Origin: Aerococcus mictus
GTDB taxonomy: Bacteria; Bacillota; Bacilli; Lactobacillales; Aerococcaceae
Reading direction: 5' to 3'
Assembly: GCF_003286595.3 (NCBI RefSeq)
Contig: NZ_CP132985.1
Coordinates: 62,001-126,000, forward strand
Length of the DNA stretch: 64,000 nt
This document shows positions 16,021-24,498 of the stretch, in pieces (the stretch's first letter is position 1; the number at the start of each line of letters is the position of its first letter). The notes under the pieces are model-generated. The model ran no database searches. It saw only the letters and a list, made by a program, of their open reading frames with translations, and was not told the origin of the DNA. The translations under genes and the position numbers were made by a program.

Positions 16021-18948
16021 GTGAATAAGGAAAACCATGGTTTTGTTGAAAGTGAAAAAATCGTTTCAAAAGAGCAAGGAGCGGTCATCCACCAATTCAG
16101 CCATCCGGCTTCAGGGGGCCAAGTGATTTGGATTGCAAATGATGACCCCCACCGGGCCTTTGGAATCGGTTTTTTAACCCCAGCCAAGGATTCTACCGGG
16201 GTGGCCCATATTGTTGAGCATACGGTCTTGTCTGGCTCGCGGAAGTATCCCGTCAAAGACCCCTTCATGTACATGCTCAAAAGCTCCATGAATACTTTTT
16301 TAAATGCCATGACTTATAAGGACATGACCCTCTTCCCGATTTCATCCATGAATGAGATTGACTTTGAGAACTTAATGTCGATTTATTTGGATGCGGTCTT
16401 TTTCCCGCGGATGTACGAAGAAGAAAATATTTTCCGCCAAGAAGGCTACCATAAGGAGCTCCATAATCTGGAAGATCCCATCACCATTACCGGGGTGGTC
16501 TACAATGAAATGCGGGGCGTTTACTCCGATGCGGATGCGGAAGTCTGCCAGCAAATTGACGCCAACTTCCATCCCAAGACGAGCGTGGCTTATGAATCGG
16601 GTGGTTATCCCTATGACATCCCTAAGCTTTCCTACCAAGATTTTCTTGCCTTCCATAAGAAACATTACCGGCCGGATAATGCCTTAGTGGTTGTCTATGG
16701 CGATGTCAATATCGACCGGGTCCTGGACCAGTTGGATAGTGAATACTTCTCACACTTCGAACCTAGTGATGACCAGATCCAATTAGAATTAGCTGACCTA
16801 GCTGCTGGCGACCGGCGAATGACCCTTTATTTTGATGCTGATGACAAGCAGGAGGCTGAGGGGCTGGCCTACTTATCCTATAATATTCCCTTTTCCAAAA
16901 ATAAGTCGGTTGAAGATGGCTTTTTGTATGGGATTATTATGAACGCCCTAGCTAACGGCGAGTCCAGTCCACTCCATAAGGCCCTAGTTGAGGGCGGCTA
17001 CTGCCAGGATGTGTCGGTCTATAGTTCAGGGACTTATTACAATGACTTTTCCCTAGTTTTAGAAAAGGTTGATCCTGACCAGGTTGATACCATTATTGAA
17101 GTGATTGAAAAGACTTTAAAGAAAATCGCCGACCAGGGTCTAGACCGTGACTTAGTCAAGGCCTGCCTCAACCAAACCGAGCTCCAGCTCCGGGAAAAGG
17201 GCGGTTCTTCACGGGGAGTCAAGACCTTTATCCAATTAATGTCGGCTTGGCGCTATCTGGACCGGCCTATCGAGGTCTTGTCCTATGAGCAAATTCTCAG
17301 TCACTTGGACCAAGTTCTCTCATCTGCTCAGCTTGAGGATTTAATCCGAGACCGCCTCGTTGATTTCAACTCGCGCTTGGTTATTGTCCACCTTCCTAAG
17401 CAGGGGTACCACCAAGCCAAAGACCAAGACCTGGCCCAAAGTCTGGCCCAAGAAAAGGCCCAAGCCAGTGACCGTGAGCTTGAGGCTTTGATTCAAGAAA
17501 ATGCTGATTTGAAGGCTTACCAAGAAGCTCCCGATAGTCCAGAAGCCCAAGCTAGTCTACCAAAACTGACCTTAGCTGATATTGAAGCGGGAATTACCGA
17601 TGCCAGTGAAGAAGCGATCAATCACCCGACCTTAGGTAAGGTGCTCTACCATCCCCAAGCCGCTAGCCAAGGGATTGCCTACTTTAATTTCAGTTTTTCA
17701 GCCAACCATTTAACCAGTGACCAGCTCTTTTTATTAAAGACTTGGACCATTCTCCTAGGGGCCTTGGGAACGGCTTCCTATACTTATGATCAAATTGAAG
17801 TCCAATTAATCCAGTTAACGGCTGGTCTAACCATCCGACCAAAAATTTATCTGGATAGCCAAGAGCCAGGCCACTTTAACTTGCAGGTCCAAGCCAGCTT
17901 TGCGGCCATGGCAGATAAGAGCCAAGCTGCTTTGAACTTAGTCAAAGAGATCTTAACTAGCACCCGCTTTGAAGACCATAAACGGATTAAGAATATCCTT
18001 GACCGGGTCAAATACCAAATGGAGCAACAATTTGACCAAGCCGGCCATCAATTAGCCATGGGACTACTCAAAGCCCAATATTCACCGGCCCAAGCCACTA
18101 GTCAAGCCCTGGGTGGCTTAGATTACTATGACCAATTAGCTGATTTCTTGGCTGACTTTGACCAGGCTCTCCCTGGTCTCCTTGAAGACTTAGCCCATTT
18201 CCATGAGCAAGTGCTCTCTTCCAATACGGCAACCGTCGCGGTGACAGCCAGTCCAGCTGATAGAGACCGCTTGATCGACCAAGTCCACGACTTTTTAGCT
18301 GACTTGCCGCAAAGCGCCCAAGCCGAACTAGACCATATGAAAAATCCCGCTCCCTTACATGAAGCGGGTAATATTGGGTTGATGTCCAATAGTAATGTTC
18401 AATATGTGGTTCAAGGTGGTCCCCTAAAAGACTTAAAGGCAAATCAAAGAGGTCAACTCCCAGTCTTTACTAATATAATGAGTAATGAAATCCTCCATGA
18501 AAAAATCCGCGCCCAAGCGGGAGCCTATGGGGCGGGGCTTTCTATGAGTCCTGCTGGCGGGGTCTTAGCTTATTCCTACCGCGACCCTCATCTGAAACAA
18601 AGTCTAGCCGTCTACCAAAATATGGACCAATCCTTTAAGGACTTAGACTTAAACTCAGACTTTGTCGAGCAGCGGATTATTGGTTCCCTGACCCATTATC
18701 AGTATCCGCTAACCCCTAAAGAAGTCAATGCCCTCAAATTAAAGCGTTACTTCTGTAAGCAAAGCAAGTCTGACTTAGACCAGGAATTCTCTGACCTCAT
18801 CCATACCCAGCAAGAAGACTTATTGGCGCTCAATGATACCGTCAGTCAAGTGATGGAAGAAGCTAAAATTGTAGTTTATGGAAACCGTGACAAGTTGCAA
18901 GCCAACCACGAACTCTTTGACCAATTAAGAGAATTAAAGAGGGATTAG
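16021..18948 (+). CDS. M16C-family metallopeptidase (presequence-protease-like)
   Basis: Large zinc-dependent peptidase of the insulinase/PreP group, predicted cytoplasmic (no signal peptide), probably degrading short peptides. The 975 residues have the duplicated M16 fold. The inverted zinc motif HXXEH appears as HIVEH (about residues 63-67), and the distal glutamate is in VVYNEMRGVYSD about 95 residues later. The M16C-associated middle domain follows, and the C-terminal half has lost the zinc motif, as in the family. The GTG at 16021 is chosen because AGAGGAG ends 8 nt upstream; a GTG at 16012 overlaps it. TATACT at about 15983 may be the -10. The gene appears monocistronic with a terminator at 18979. 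Confidence 0.93.
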   Translation: MNKENHGFVESEKIVSKEQGAVIHQFSHPASGGQVIWIANDDPHRAFGIGFLTPAKDSTGVAHIVEHTVLSGSRKYPVKDPFMYMLKSSMNTFLNAMTYKDMTLFPISSMNEIDFENLMSIYLDAVFFPRMYEEENIFRQEGYHKELHNLEDPITITGVVYNEMRGVYSDADAEVCQQIDANFHPKTSVAYESGGYPYDIPKLSYQDFLAFHKKHYRPDNALVVVYGDVNIDRVLDQLDSEYFSHFEPSDDQIQLELADLAAGDRRMTLYFDADDKQEAEGLAYLSYNIPFSKNKSVEDGFLYGIIMNALANGESSPLHKALVEGGYCQDVSVYSSGTYYNDFSLVLEKVDPDQVDTIIEVIEKTLKKIADQGLDRDLVKACLNQTELQLREKGGSSRGVKTFIQLMSAWRYLDRPIEVLSYEQILSHLDQVLSSAQLEDLIRDRLVDFNSRLVIVHLPKQGYHQAKDQDLAQSLAQEKAQASDRELEALIQENADLKAYQEAPDSPEAQASLPKLTLADIEAGITDASEEAINHPTLGKVLYHPQAASQGIAYFNFSFSANHLTSDQLFLLKTWTILLGALGTASYTYDQIEVQLIQLTAGLTIRPKIYLDSQEPGHFNLQVQASFAAMADKSQAALNLVKEILTSTRFEDHKRIKNILDRVKYQMEQQFDQAGHQLAMGLLKAQYSPAQATSQALGGLDYYDQLADFLADFDQALPGLLEDLAHFHEQVLSSNTATVAVTASPADRDRLIDQVHDFLADLPQSAQAELDHMKNPAPLHEAGNIGLMSNSNVQYVVQGGPLKDLKANQRGQLPVFTNIMSNEILHEKIRAQAGAYGAGLSMSPAGGVLAYSYRDPHLKQSLAVYQNMDQSFKDLDLNSDFVEQRIIGSLTHYQYPLTPKEVNALKLKRYFCKQSKSDLDQEFSDLIHTQQEDLLALNDTVSQVMEEAKIVVYGNRDKLQANHELFDQLRELKRD

Positions 18949-18978
18949 TCCCCATTAACTGAGGACCTAGTCTCCCAG

Positions 18979-19015
18979 TGAGCTTAGGATTTAATACCTA
19001 GGCTCGCTTTTTATC
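18979..19015 (+). terminator. Intrinsic terminator of the M16 peptidase gene
   Basis: GAGCTTAGG pairs with CCTAGGCTC and is followed by T-rich sequence. Confidence 0.75.
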
Positions 19016-19073
19016 TTTTACTGTTTATAGCAGATAACTATTTATAAAATTATATTCATATATTAGTTAGTTA

Positions 19074-19156
19074 TGAGCAGGGGTGAGTGGCGCTTTGAAA
19101 TTGGGCCTTAGCCATAGCTTTCTAACGACCAAATTTCAAAAGCAGAACGCATGCTC
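19074..19156 (+). repeat. Long-hairpin repeat, family 2 (short form)
   Basis: GAGCAGGGGTGAGTGGCGC then TTTGAAATTGG pairs with CCAAATTTCAAA and the TGCTCA right end. This is the shortest copy, about 83 bp, without the inserted sequences seen at 35737 and 40356. Confidence 0.75.
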
Positions 19157-19170
19157 ATCAATATGATTTT

Positions 19171-19356
19171 TTAATTCAACCCCAGATATTGGCCGAAGGA
19201 AGCGGCAATAATGGCCAGACCGATAAAGACCCAGAAAGAAATTTTTAAATAATGGTCGAGCTTTTCCTTACCAGACACCCGGGTCTTGAAGAGACGGTAG
19301 AGGGCAATGGCGAAGGCAATCAAGCCAAAAATGAAGGCAACAGTATAACGATTCAT
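19171..19356 (-). CDS. Small two-helix membrane protein, unknown function
   Basis: A 61-residue protein with two hydrophobic segments (about 5-22, VAFIFGLIAFAIALYRLF, and 38-59, ISFWVFIGLAIIAASFGQYL) linked by a basic loop. I do not recognise a family. A near-ideal ribosome site (AAAGGAG, 6 nt before the ATG) and a clear intergenic position support it as a real gene. It is divergent from dut, and a 14-bp palindrome lies between them. Confidence 0.75.
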   Translation of the reverse strand: MNRYTVAFIFGLIAFAIALYRLFKTRVSGKEKLDHYLKISFWVFIGLAIIAASFGQYLGLN

Positions 19357-19416
19357 AGTAAACTCCTTTATTATTGCTTATAGACGATGTATTTCTTAAT
19401 CATTGTAAGGGAAAAT

Positions 19417-19430
19417 TTTGCCTAGGCAAA
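19417..19430. promoter_or_regulatory. 14-bp perfect palindrome between divergent genes
   Basis: TTTGCCTAGGCAAA is perfectly self-complementary, with no loop. That makes it more like a dimeric repressor site than a hairpin. It lies about 60 nt from the small membrane protein start and 95 nt from dut. The regulator is unknown. A TATAAT (19489-19494) before dut is a likely -10. Confidence 0.45.
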
Positions 19431-19524
19431 GAAGGATAAAATTTGTTTAAGGCTTTGGCTTTTGTTTTGGGAAGTGGTTCTTCCATTATATAATGGATAA
19501 AAGAAGCGGAGCGTGAAGAAAGTA

Positions 19525-20034
19525 ATGGCAAAAAGAGGATTTGAAATTGTCAGTTCCTACAAAGATCAAGGAATTAACCTGCCCCAAAGGCAAACCACTT
19601 CTGCGGCTGGCTATGATATTGAGGCCGCTGAGCGGGTGATTTTACCGTCCTTTTGGTCGGCGGCAGTCAAAGCGGCTGCGGGTCAGGGAGAAGGCGATTT
19701 AGCGAAGATTACCCAACCTAGCCTGGTCCCGACCGGGCTCAAGGCCTATATGCCTCACGATGAATACCTGCAAATTATTTCCCGGTCCAGTAACCCTTGG
19801 AAACGTAACCTCACCCTGCCTAATGGGGTGGGGATTATTGATAGTGACTACTATAATAATGCCAATAATGAAGGCCATATTTATGTCCAACTGCTCAACT
19901 TTGGCTTGGAAGATGTGGTGATTGAGAAGGGCGAGCGGATTGCCCAGGGAATTTTTACCCCCTACCTGAAGACTGACCAAGATAGTGGTGGTCTGAAGGA
20001 GCGGAGTGGTGGTTTTGGAAGTTCCGGACAATAA
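19525..20034 (+). CDS. dut: dUTP diphosphatase
   Basis: Hydrolyses dUTP to dUMP, keeping uracil out of DNA and supplying dTMP synthesis. The five trimeric dUTPase motifs are visible in order: AAGYDIEA, SRSSNPWKRN, NGVGIIDSDYYNN, GERIAQGIF and the C-terminal RSGGFGSSG lid. I start at the ATG giving MAKRGFEIV (169 aa). The GTG four codons upstream sits only 1 nt from GGAG. An insertion of about 30 residues (around ILPSFWSAAVKAAAGQGEG) lies between motifs 1 and 2, a feature of some Bacillota and phage enzymes. The gene is followed 19 nt later by radA. Confidence 0.93.
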   Translation: MAKRGFEIVSSYKDQGINLPQRQTTSAAGYDIEAAERVILPSFWSAAVKAAAGQGEGDLAKITQPSLVPTGLKAYMPHDEYLQIISRSSNPWKRNLTLPNGVGIIDSDYYNNANNEGHIYVQLLNFGLEDVVIEKGERIAQGIFTPYLKTDQDSGGLKERSGGFGSSGQ

Positions 20035-20053
20035 GAGAAAGTAGAGGGAAGGA

Positions 20054-21442
20054 ATGGCTAAAAAGAAGCGAAAAACTGTCTACACCTGCCAGGCCTGTGG
20101 CTATGAATCACCTCAGTGGTATGGGAAATGTCCCCAATGTGGGGCTTGGAATACCCTGGAAGAGGAAGTGATTGCTGGTAAGCCTATCCGCCAAGCTGGG
20201 ACAGAGGTCCATCAGAAAAAAGCCAAGCCTGAACGCCTCAAGGAAGTCAGCCAGGCGGAAGAAAAACGGGTAAAGACTGGCTTAGGCGAGTTCAACCGGG
20301 TCCTCGGTGGCGGGGTAGTCCCTGGGTCTTTGGTCCTGATTGGTGGAGACCCCGGCATTGGGAAGTCGACCCTGCTCCTCCAGGTAGCTAAGCAATTAAG
20401 TGATAATGGTGGCCGGGTCCTCTATGTTTCCGGTGAAGAAAGCTTACATCAAATCAAGATGCGGGCTGACCGCCTAGGCTACCAGGATGCGGACTTTTTT
20501 GTTTATGCGGAAACCGACCTCTTAGCCATTGAAGCGGCGATTTCTGATACCCAGGCCGACTTTGTGGTGATTGATTCCATCCAAACCATGGTCCATCCCA
20601 ATAATGAATCCTTAGCCGGCAGTGTCAGTCAGGTCAGAGAAGCGACCGGGGAACTTATGCATATTGCCAAGAGCTCTGGGATCGCCATCTTTGTGGTCGG
20701 CCATGTAACCAAGGAAGGTAATATTGCCGGGCCGCGGATTCTCGAACACATGGTGGACACGGTCTTGTACTTGGAAGGGGAGAAACATAACACCTTCCGA
20801 ATCCTCAGAGCGGTCAAAAACCGTTTTGGGTCGACCAATGAAATCGGAGTTTTTGACATGAAAAGTCAGGGCCTGGAAGAGGTCACCAACCCTAGCCAGC
20901 TCTTTTTAGAAGAACGGCTCATGGGAGCCAATGGGTCGGCAGTGGTTGCTTCCATGGAAGGAACCCGTCCGATCCTAACCGAAATCCAAGCTCTCTTGTC
21001 TGCCACAGCCTTTGGTAATGCCCGCCGTACCGCCAGTGGTTTGGACTATTCCCGGGTGACTCTCATTATGGCGGTCTTAGAGAAGCGAGCCCATCTCATG
21101 CTGCAGAACCAAGATGCCTATCTCAAGTCAACCGGTGGAGTTAAACTGGATGAACCAGCCATTGACCTAGCTATTGCTATAGCTGTGGCTTCCAGTTACT
21201 GGGAGAAGGAGACCCAGGCCAGTGATTGCTTTGTGGGTGAGATTGGCCTAACCGGTGAAATTCGCCGGATTTCCCGGATTAATGAACGGATCCAAGAAGC
21301 GGAAAAATTAGGTTTTAAACGAATTTTTATCCCCTATGGGAACCTGCAAGGCCTGGCGACCGATAGTCAAGCTATTGAAATTATTGGCGCTAAGACCCTG
21401 ACTCAAGTTCTCAAAGAAGTCTTTCCCCCTCAAGGAAAATAG
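20054..21442 (+). CDS. radA: DNA repair protein RadA
   Basis: RecA-like ATPase that processes recombination intermediates (branch migration and strand exchange). The 462 residues are full length. They show an N-terminal C4 zinc finger (CQAC at 12-15 and CPQC at 26-29), Walker [11 protein letters not shown] (97-106), the RadA-specific KNRFGST motif and a Lon-like C-terminal domain ([14 protein letters not shown]). It follows dut closely and precedes yacL; radA-yacL adjacency is conserved in Bacilli. GGGAAGGA is the ribosome site. Confidence 0.97.
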   Translation: MAKKKRKTVYTCQACGYESPQWYGKCPQCGAWNTLEEEVIAGKPIRQAGTEVHQKKAKPERLKEVSQAEEKRVKTGLGEFNRVLGGGVVPGSLVLIGGDPGIGKSTLLLQVAKQLSDNGGRVLYVSGEESLHQIKMRADRLGYQDADFFVYAETDLLAIEAAISDTQADFVVIDSIQTMVHPNNESLAGSVSQVREATGELMHIAKSSGIAIFVVGHVTKEGNIAGPRILEHMVDTVLYLEGEKHNTFRILRAVKNRFGSTNEIGVFDMKSQGLEEVTNPSQLFLEERLMGANGSAVVASMEGTRPILTEIQALLSATAFGNARRTASGLDYSRVTLIMAVLEKRAHLMLQNQDAYLKSTGGVKLDEPAIDLAIAIAVASSYWEKETQASDCFVGEIGLTGEIRRISRINERIQEAEKLGFKRIFIPYGNLQGLATDSQAIEIIGAKTLTQVLKEVFPPQGK

Positions 21443-21528
21443 GGAGTATAATTAACTAACACTTAAAAGATATATTGTGTATAATGTAATAGAAAATAAA
21501 ATAATAGTTATTGAAAGGAGGTGACAAG

Positions 21529-22701
21529 ATGAAACGATTAGATGTATGGGCCAAGATTATTGATTTTCTGTGGTTATTAGTGGGCGCAGGCTTTGGTTAC
21601 TATCTCCTCCCCATCTTATGGCGGTGGACCAATTTGTCCCACACCTTTATTAATCAAGCGTGGATTAATATCATCATTGGAGCACTTATTTTTCTAATTC
21701 TTATTAAATTATTAGAACCGCTTGAAAAGAAACTGGTCAGACGTTTAGAGAAGGAGATTCGCGATCTACCGATCAGCAATATCCTCATCGCCCTCTTAGG
21801 GATTGTTATGGGGCTGATTCTGGCTTGGTTGATTAATATTCCTTTGATTGCCTTGGATATTTACTTTATCAGTAATGTCTTGCCGGTTGTTCTGACCATT
21901 CTCTTTGCTTTTTTAGGGTATTTTGTCCTTTGGGTGAAGAGTGATGAGATATTGGCCTTCTTCCGTAATATTCGTATCAGTAATTTACGGGACCGTGTCC
22001 AAGATAAGGAGACGGCTAGTGATGAAGAGGAAGCTGAAAGTGAGCCTAGTCCAGCCAAGTCCGATAAGGAGTCGGGTCAAGAGAGCGCAGCATGGGAAAA
22101 CTTCAAGCCTTATAAGATATTGGATACCAGTGTCATTATTGATGGTCGGATTCTGGATGTCTTAAAGACTGGGATTATCGAAGGGACAATTTTAGTGCCC
22201 AACTTTGTCCTCAAGGAACTTCAATACATTGCCGATTCTTCCGATGCCTCTAAGCGGGTCCGGGGCCGGCGGGGTTTGGATGTCTTAAATGCTATCCAAG
22301 CCTTAGATGACTTGCCGGTGGAATTTTATGCGGGCGACTTTGAAGAAGAGGAAGAAGTTGATTTGAAGTTGCTGCTACTGGCTAAGGAAGTCAATGGGGT
22401 GGTAGTGACTAACGACTATAATCTCAACAAGGTCAGCCATTTCCATCAAATTAAGGTTCTTAACTTAAATGAATTAGCCAATGCCATGAAGACCGTGGTT
22501 ATTCCTGGTGACCGCATGCAAGTCCATATCATTAAAAAGGGGACCGAACGCCAACAAGGGGTCGGTTACTTGGATGATGGCACCATGATTGTGGTGGAAG
22601 AAGGACGCTTGCATATGGATGAAGAGCTTGAAGTCGAAGTGACTAGTGCCATTCAGACCAATGCTGGGAAGATGATCTTTGCCAAATTAGCTGATGAATA
22701 A
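21529..22701 (+). CDS. yacL: PIN/TRAM-domain membrane protein YacL
   Basis: Predicted membrane-bound nuclease of 390 residues. Four hydrophobic helices (about residues 7-27, 38-60, 80-103 and 108-132) precede a cytoplasmic PIN domain (ILDTSVIIDGRILD with acidic metal ligands, then VVTNDYNLNKV). A C-terminal TRAM domain (GVGYLDDGTMIVVEEGR) follows. The ATG at 21529 is preceded by the strong site AAAGGAGGTGA; an upstream in-frame TTG overlaps this site. An acidic, low-complexity linker (about 155-185) joins membrane and PIN parts. Its substrate is not known to me. Confidence 0.93.
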   Translation: MKRLDVWAKIIDFLWLLVGAGFGYYLLPILWRWTNLSHTFINQAWINIIIGALIFLILIKLLEPLEKKLVRRLEKEIRDLPISNILIALLGIVMGLILAWLINIPLIALDIYFISNVLPVVLTILFAFLGYFVLWVKSDEILAFFRNIRISNLRDRVQDKETASDEEEAESEPSPAKSDKESGQESAAWENFKPYKILDTSVIIDGRILDVLKTGIIEGTILVPNFVLKELQYIADSSDASKRVRGRRGLDVLNAIQALDDLPVEFYAGDFEEEEEVDLKLLLLAKEVNGVVVTNDYNLNKVSHFHQIKVLNLNELANAMKTVVIPGDRMQVHIIKKGTERQQGVGYLDDGTMIVVEEGRLHMDEELEVEVTSAIQTNAGKMIFAKLADE

Positions 22702-22707
22702 AAATAA

Positions 22708-22806
22708 AAAATGCCCAAGCTGATTCTGTGGAAGCAGGTCAAAGCAAGCTAGTTGATATTTCTTCAACATCTTGCTTACCTTTCTAGAATGAGCTGGGCA
22801 TTTTTT
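22708..22806. terminator. Long bidirectional hairpin terminator
   Basis: A roughly 100-nt stem lies between convergent genes. AAATGCCCAAGCT pairs with AGCTGGGCATTT, ATTCT with AGAAT, AAGCAAG with CTTGCTT and GTTGA with TTCAAC. A T run lies at each end. It is longer and more structured than a normal terminator. Confidence 0.75.
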
Positions 22807-22812
22807 GATGGC

Positions 22813-23628
22813 TTAAGCTTGTTTCGCTTGGAGGACTTGGTCCATGACCTGGATCACTCCCTGGTCATTGTTAGAGGGGGCTAGGTATTTGGCAACCGCC
22901 TTAATATCGTCATGGGCGTTATCAACGGCATAGCTGTATGCGGCGACTTCTAGCATGGGGATATCGTTATAATTATCACCAATGGCTAGCATTTGATGGG
23001 GAGAGATTCCCTCGGCTTGGCCCAGATGGCTAATGCCTTGGCCCTTGTCGACACCGGGAGCAGTGATATCAATCCAGTCTAAGCCTGAGACCGCCACTGA
23101 GAAGTCATCCCCAAATTTTGGGGCATAGTCTTGGTCATGGTGGGCCTTACTATTATTATTAGGTAGGTAAATGGTGAATTTATTGGCTGGAAGGTCCAGT
23201 TGGGTCAAGTCATCCACATAATTCAGTTGGTAGTAGTAATAGCGCAAGGCGTCATCATAGCGCTTGGCTTCCTTAGCCACATAGGCCCCGTCTAAACCAC
23301 ACAAGACTCCAATGTTATTGGGGATGGCTTCGGTAAAGCGGGCCATGGTTTGGTAGTCCTTAGGGTCGATTAATTCTTGGTAAAGGGGGCGGTCTTGGTA
23401 GCTGACATAACCGCCGTTATCAGAGATAAAGGCCACTTGGTCCTCTAAGTGAGGAAACATAGCTTTTAAGGTATAATTGGGGCGCCCACTAGCAATAGCG
23501 ACTAAGACATCGACTTGGGCGAGGTCTTTCACCAGGCTGGTAAAGCGGTCGGGAAGCTCGCCACTATCGGTAATCAGGGTCTTATCCATATCGATAGCAA
23601 TGAGGCGGACATTTTCTAAGTTGGGCAT
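22813..23628 (-). CDS. HAD-superfamily Cof-type sugar-phosphate phosphatase
   Basis: Predicted cytosolic phosphatase of 271 residues in the Cof/YwpJ group. Motif I is DMDKTL (about 12-17; more often DLDGTL, so Lys replaces the usual Gly). Motif II ASGRP, a C2-type cap, and motifs III/IV (VDKGQGI and IGDNYNDIPML) are present. The substrate cannot be read from sequence; relatives act on sugar phosphates, pyridoxal phosphate or FMN. GAGGAGA precedes the ATG. It is convergent with yacL and divergent from the ABC exporter. Confidence 0.9.
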   Translation of the reverse strand: MPNLENVRLIAIDMDKTLITDSGELPDRFTSLVKDLAQVDVLVAIASGRPNYTLKAMFPHLEDQVAFISDNGGYVSYQDRPLYQELIDPKDYQTMARFTEAIPNNIGVLCGLDGAYVAKEAKRYDDALRYYYYQLNYVDDLTQLDLPANKFTIYLPNNNSKAHHDQDYAPKFGDDFSVAVSGLDWIDITAPGVDKGQGISHLGQAEGISPHQMLAIGDNYNDIPMLEVAAYSYAVDNAHDDIKAVAKYLAPSNNDQGVIQVMDQVLQAKQA

Positions 23629-23724
23629 GTAAAAATCTCCTCTTCTTTATTCGATTGATTTAGTTTTACTCTATCATATTCTCGATAGGGAGGCTATTTT
23701 CAGCGAACGATATCAGTTGCTTTT

Positions 23725-23753
23725 TTGTTCCTTTCGTGAGAAATTAGTATAAT
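23725..23753 (+). promoter_or_regulatory. Promoter of the ABC exporter operon
   Basis: TTGTTC (23725-23730), 17 nt, then TATAAT (23748-23753), about 40 nt before the start. Confidence 0.6.
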
Positions 23754-23794
23754 TATATTAATAAGAAGTATTTTGTACAAAAAGGGTGGTCAAC

Positions 23795-24496
23795 TTGTCT
23801 TATATTGAACTAAAAGATGTTTGCAAGAGCTATGGCCAAGGCAATAGCCAAGTGCTTGCAAACGATCATGTCTCCTTCACCATTGAAGAAGGCGAATTCG
23901 TGGTGATTCTGGGACCTTCAGGGGCCGGTAAGTCAACCGTTTTAAATATTTTAGGCGGCATGGACCAGGCAACCAGTGGGGAAATCTGGGTAGCCGGTAA
24001 AAATATTGCCAACTTTAATGAACGTGAGCTCACCGCTTATCGCCGCGATAATGTGGGTTTTGTTTTTCAGTTTTATAATTTAATTCCTAACCTTACCGCT
24101 AAGGAAAATGTGGAAATGGCAGAGCAGATTGCCGACCAATCCTTTACCGCTAGTGAGGTTTTAAAGGAAGTCAACTTGGCAGACCGGGAAAATAACTTCC
24201 CCGCCCAACTTTCTGGTGGGGAACAGCAAAGGGTATCGATTGCTCGGGCTATTGCCAAGAATCCTAAACTCTTACTCTGCGATGAACCTACTGGGGCCTT
24301 GGATAATGACACCGGCCAACAAGTGCTCAAGCTCCTGCAAAAGCAGTCAGTAGACAATGGCACAACAGTCGTGGTGATTACCCACAACCAAAACATTGCC
24401 CACATGGCTGACCGGGTGATCCGGATTAAGAACGGCCAGGTAGAATCCAATATCACTCAGGATGACCCTAAGCAAGTAGAAGAGATTGAGTGGTAA
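23795..24496 (+). CDS. ABC transporter ATP-binding protein (MacB/LolD type)
   Basis: ATPase partner of the FtsX-like permease that follows. The 233 residues contain Walker A GPSGAGKST, the Q loop, the signature LSGGEQQRVSIARAI and Walker B LLLCDEPTGALD with H-loop ITHN. This sequence pattern belongs to the MacB/LolD/FtsE branch, used for export or mechanotransmission rather than import. I prefer the TTG at 23795, since AGGGTGG ends 5 nt upstream; the GTG at 23786 overlaps that site. The stop is 2 nt before the permease start. The substrate is unknown; relatives handle peptides or cell-envelope stress. Confidence 0.9.
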   Translation: MSYIELKDVCKSYGQGNSQVLANDHVSFTIEEGEFVVILGPSGAGKSTVLNILGGMDQATSGEIWVAGKNIANFNERELTAYRRDNVGFVFQFYNLIPNLTAKENVEMAEQIADQSFTASEVLKEVNLADRENNFPAQLSGGEQQRVSIARAIAKNPKLLLCDEPTGALDNDTGQQVLKLLQKQSVDNGTTVVVITHNQNIAHMADRVIRIKNGQVESNITQDDPKQVEEIEW

Positions 24497-24498
24497 GC

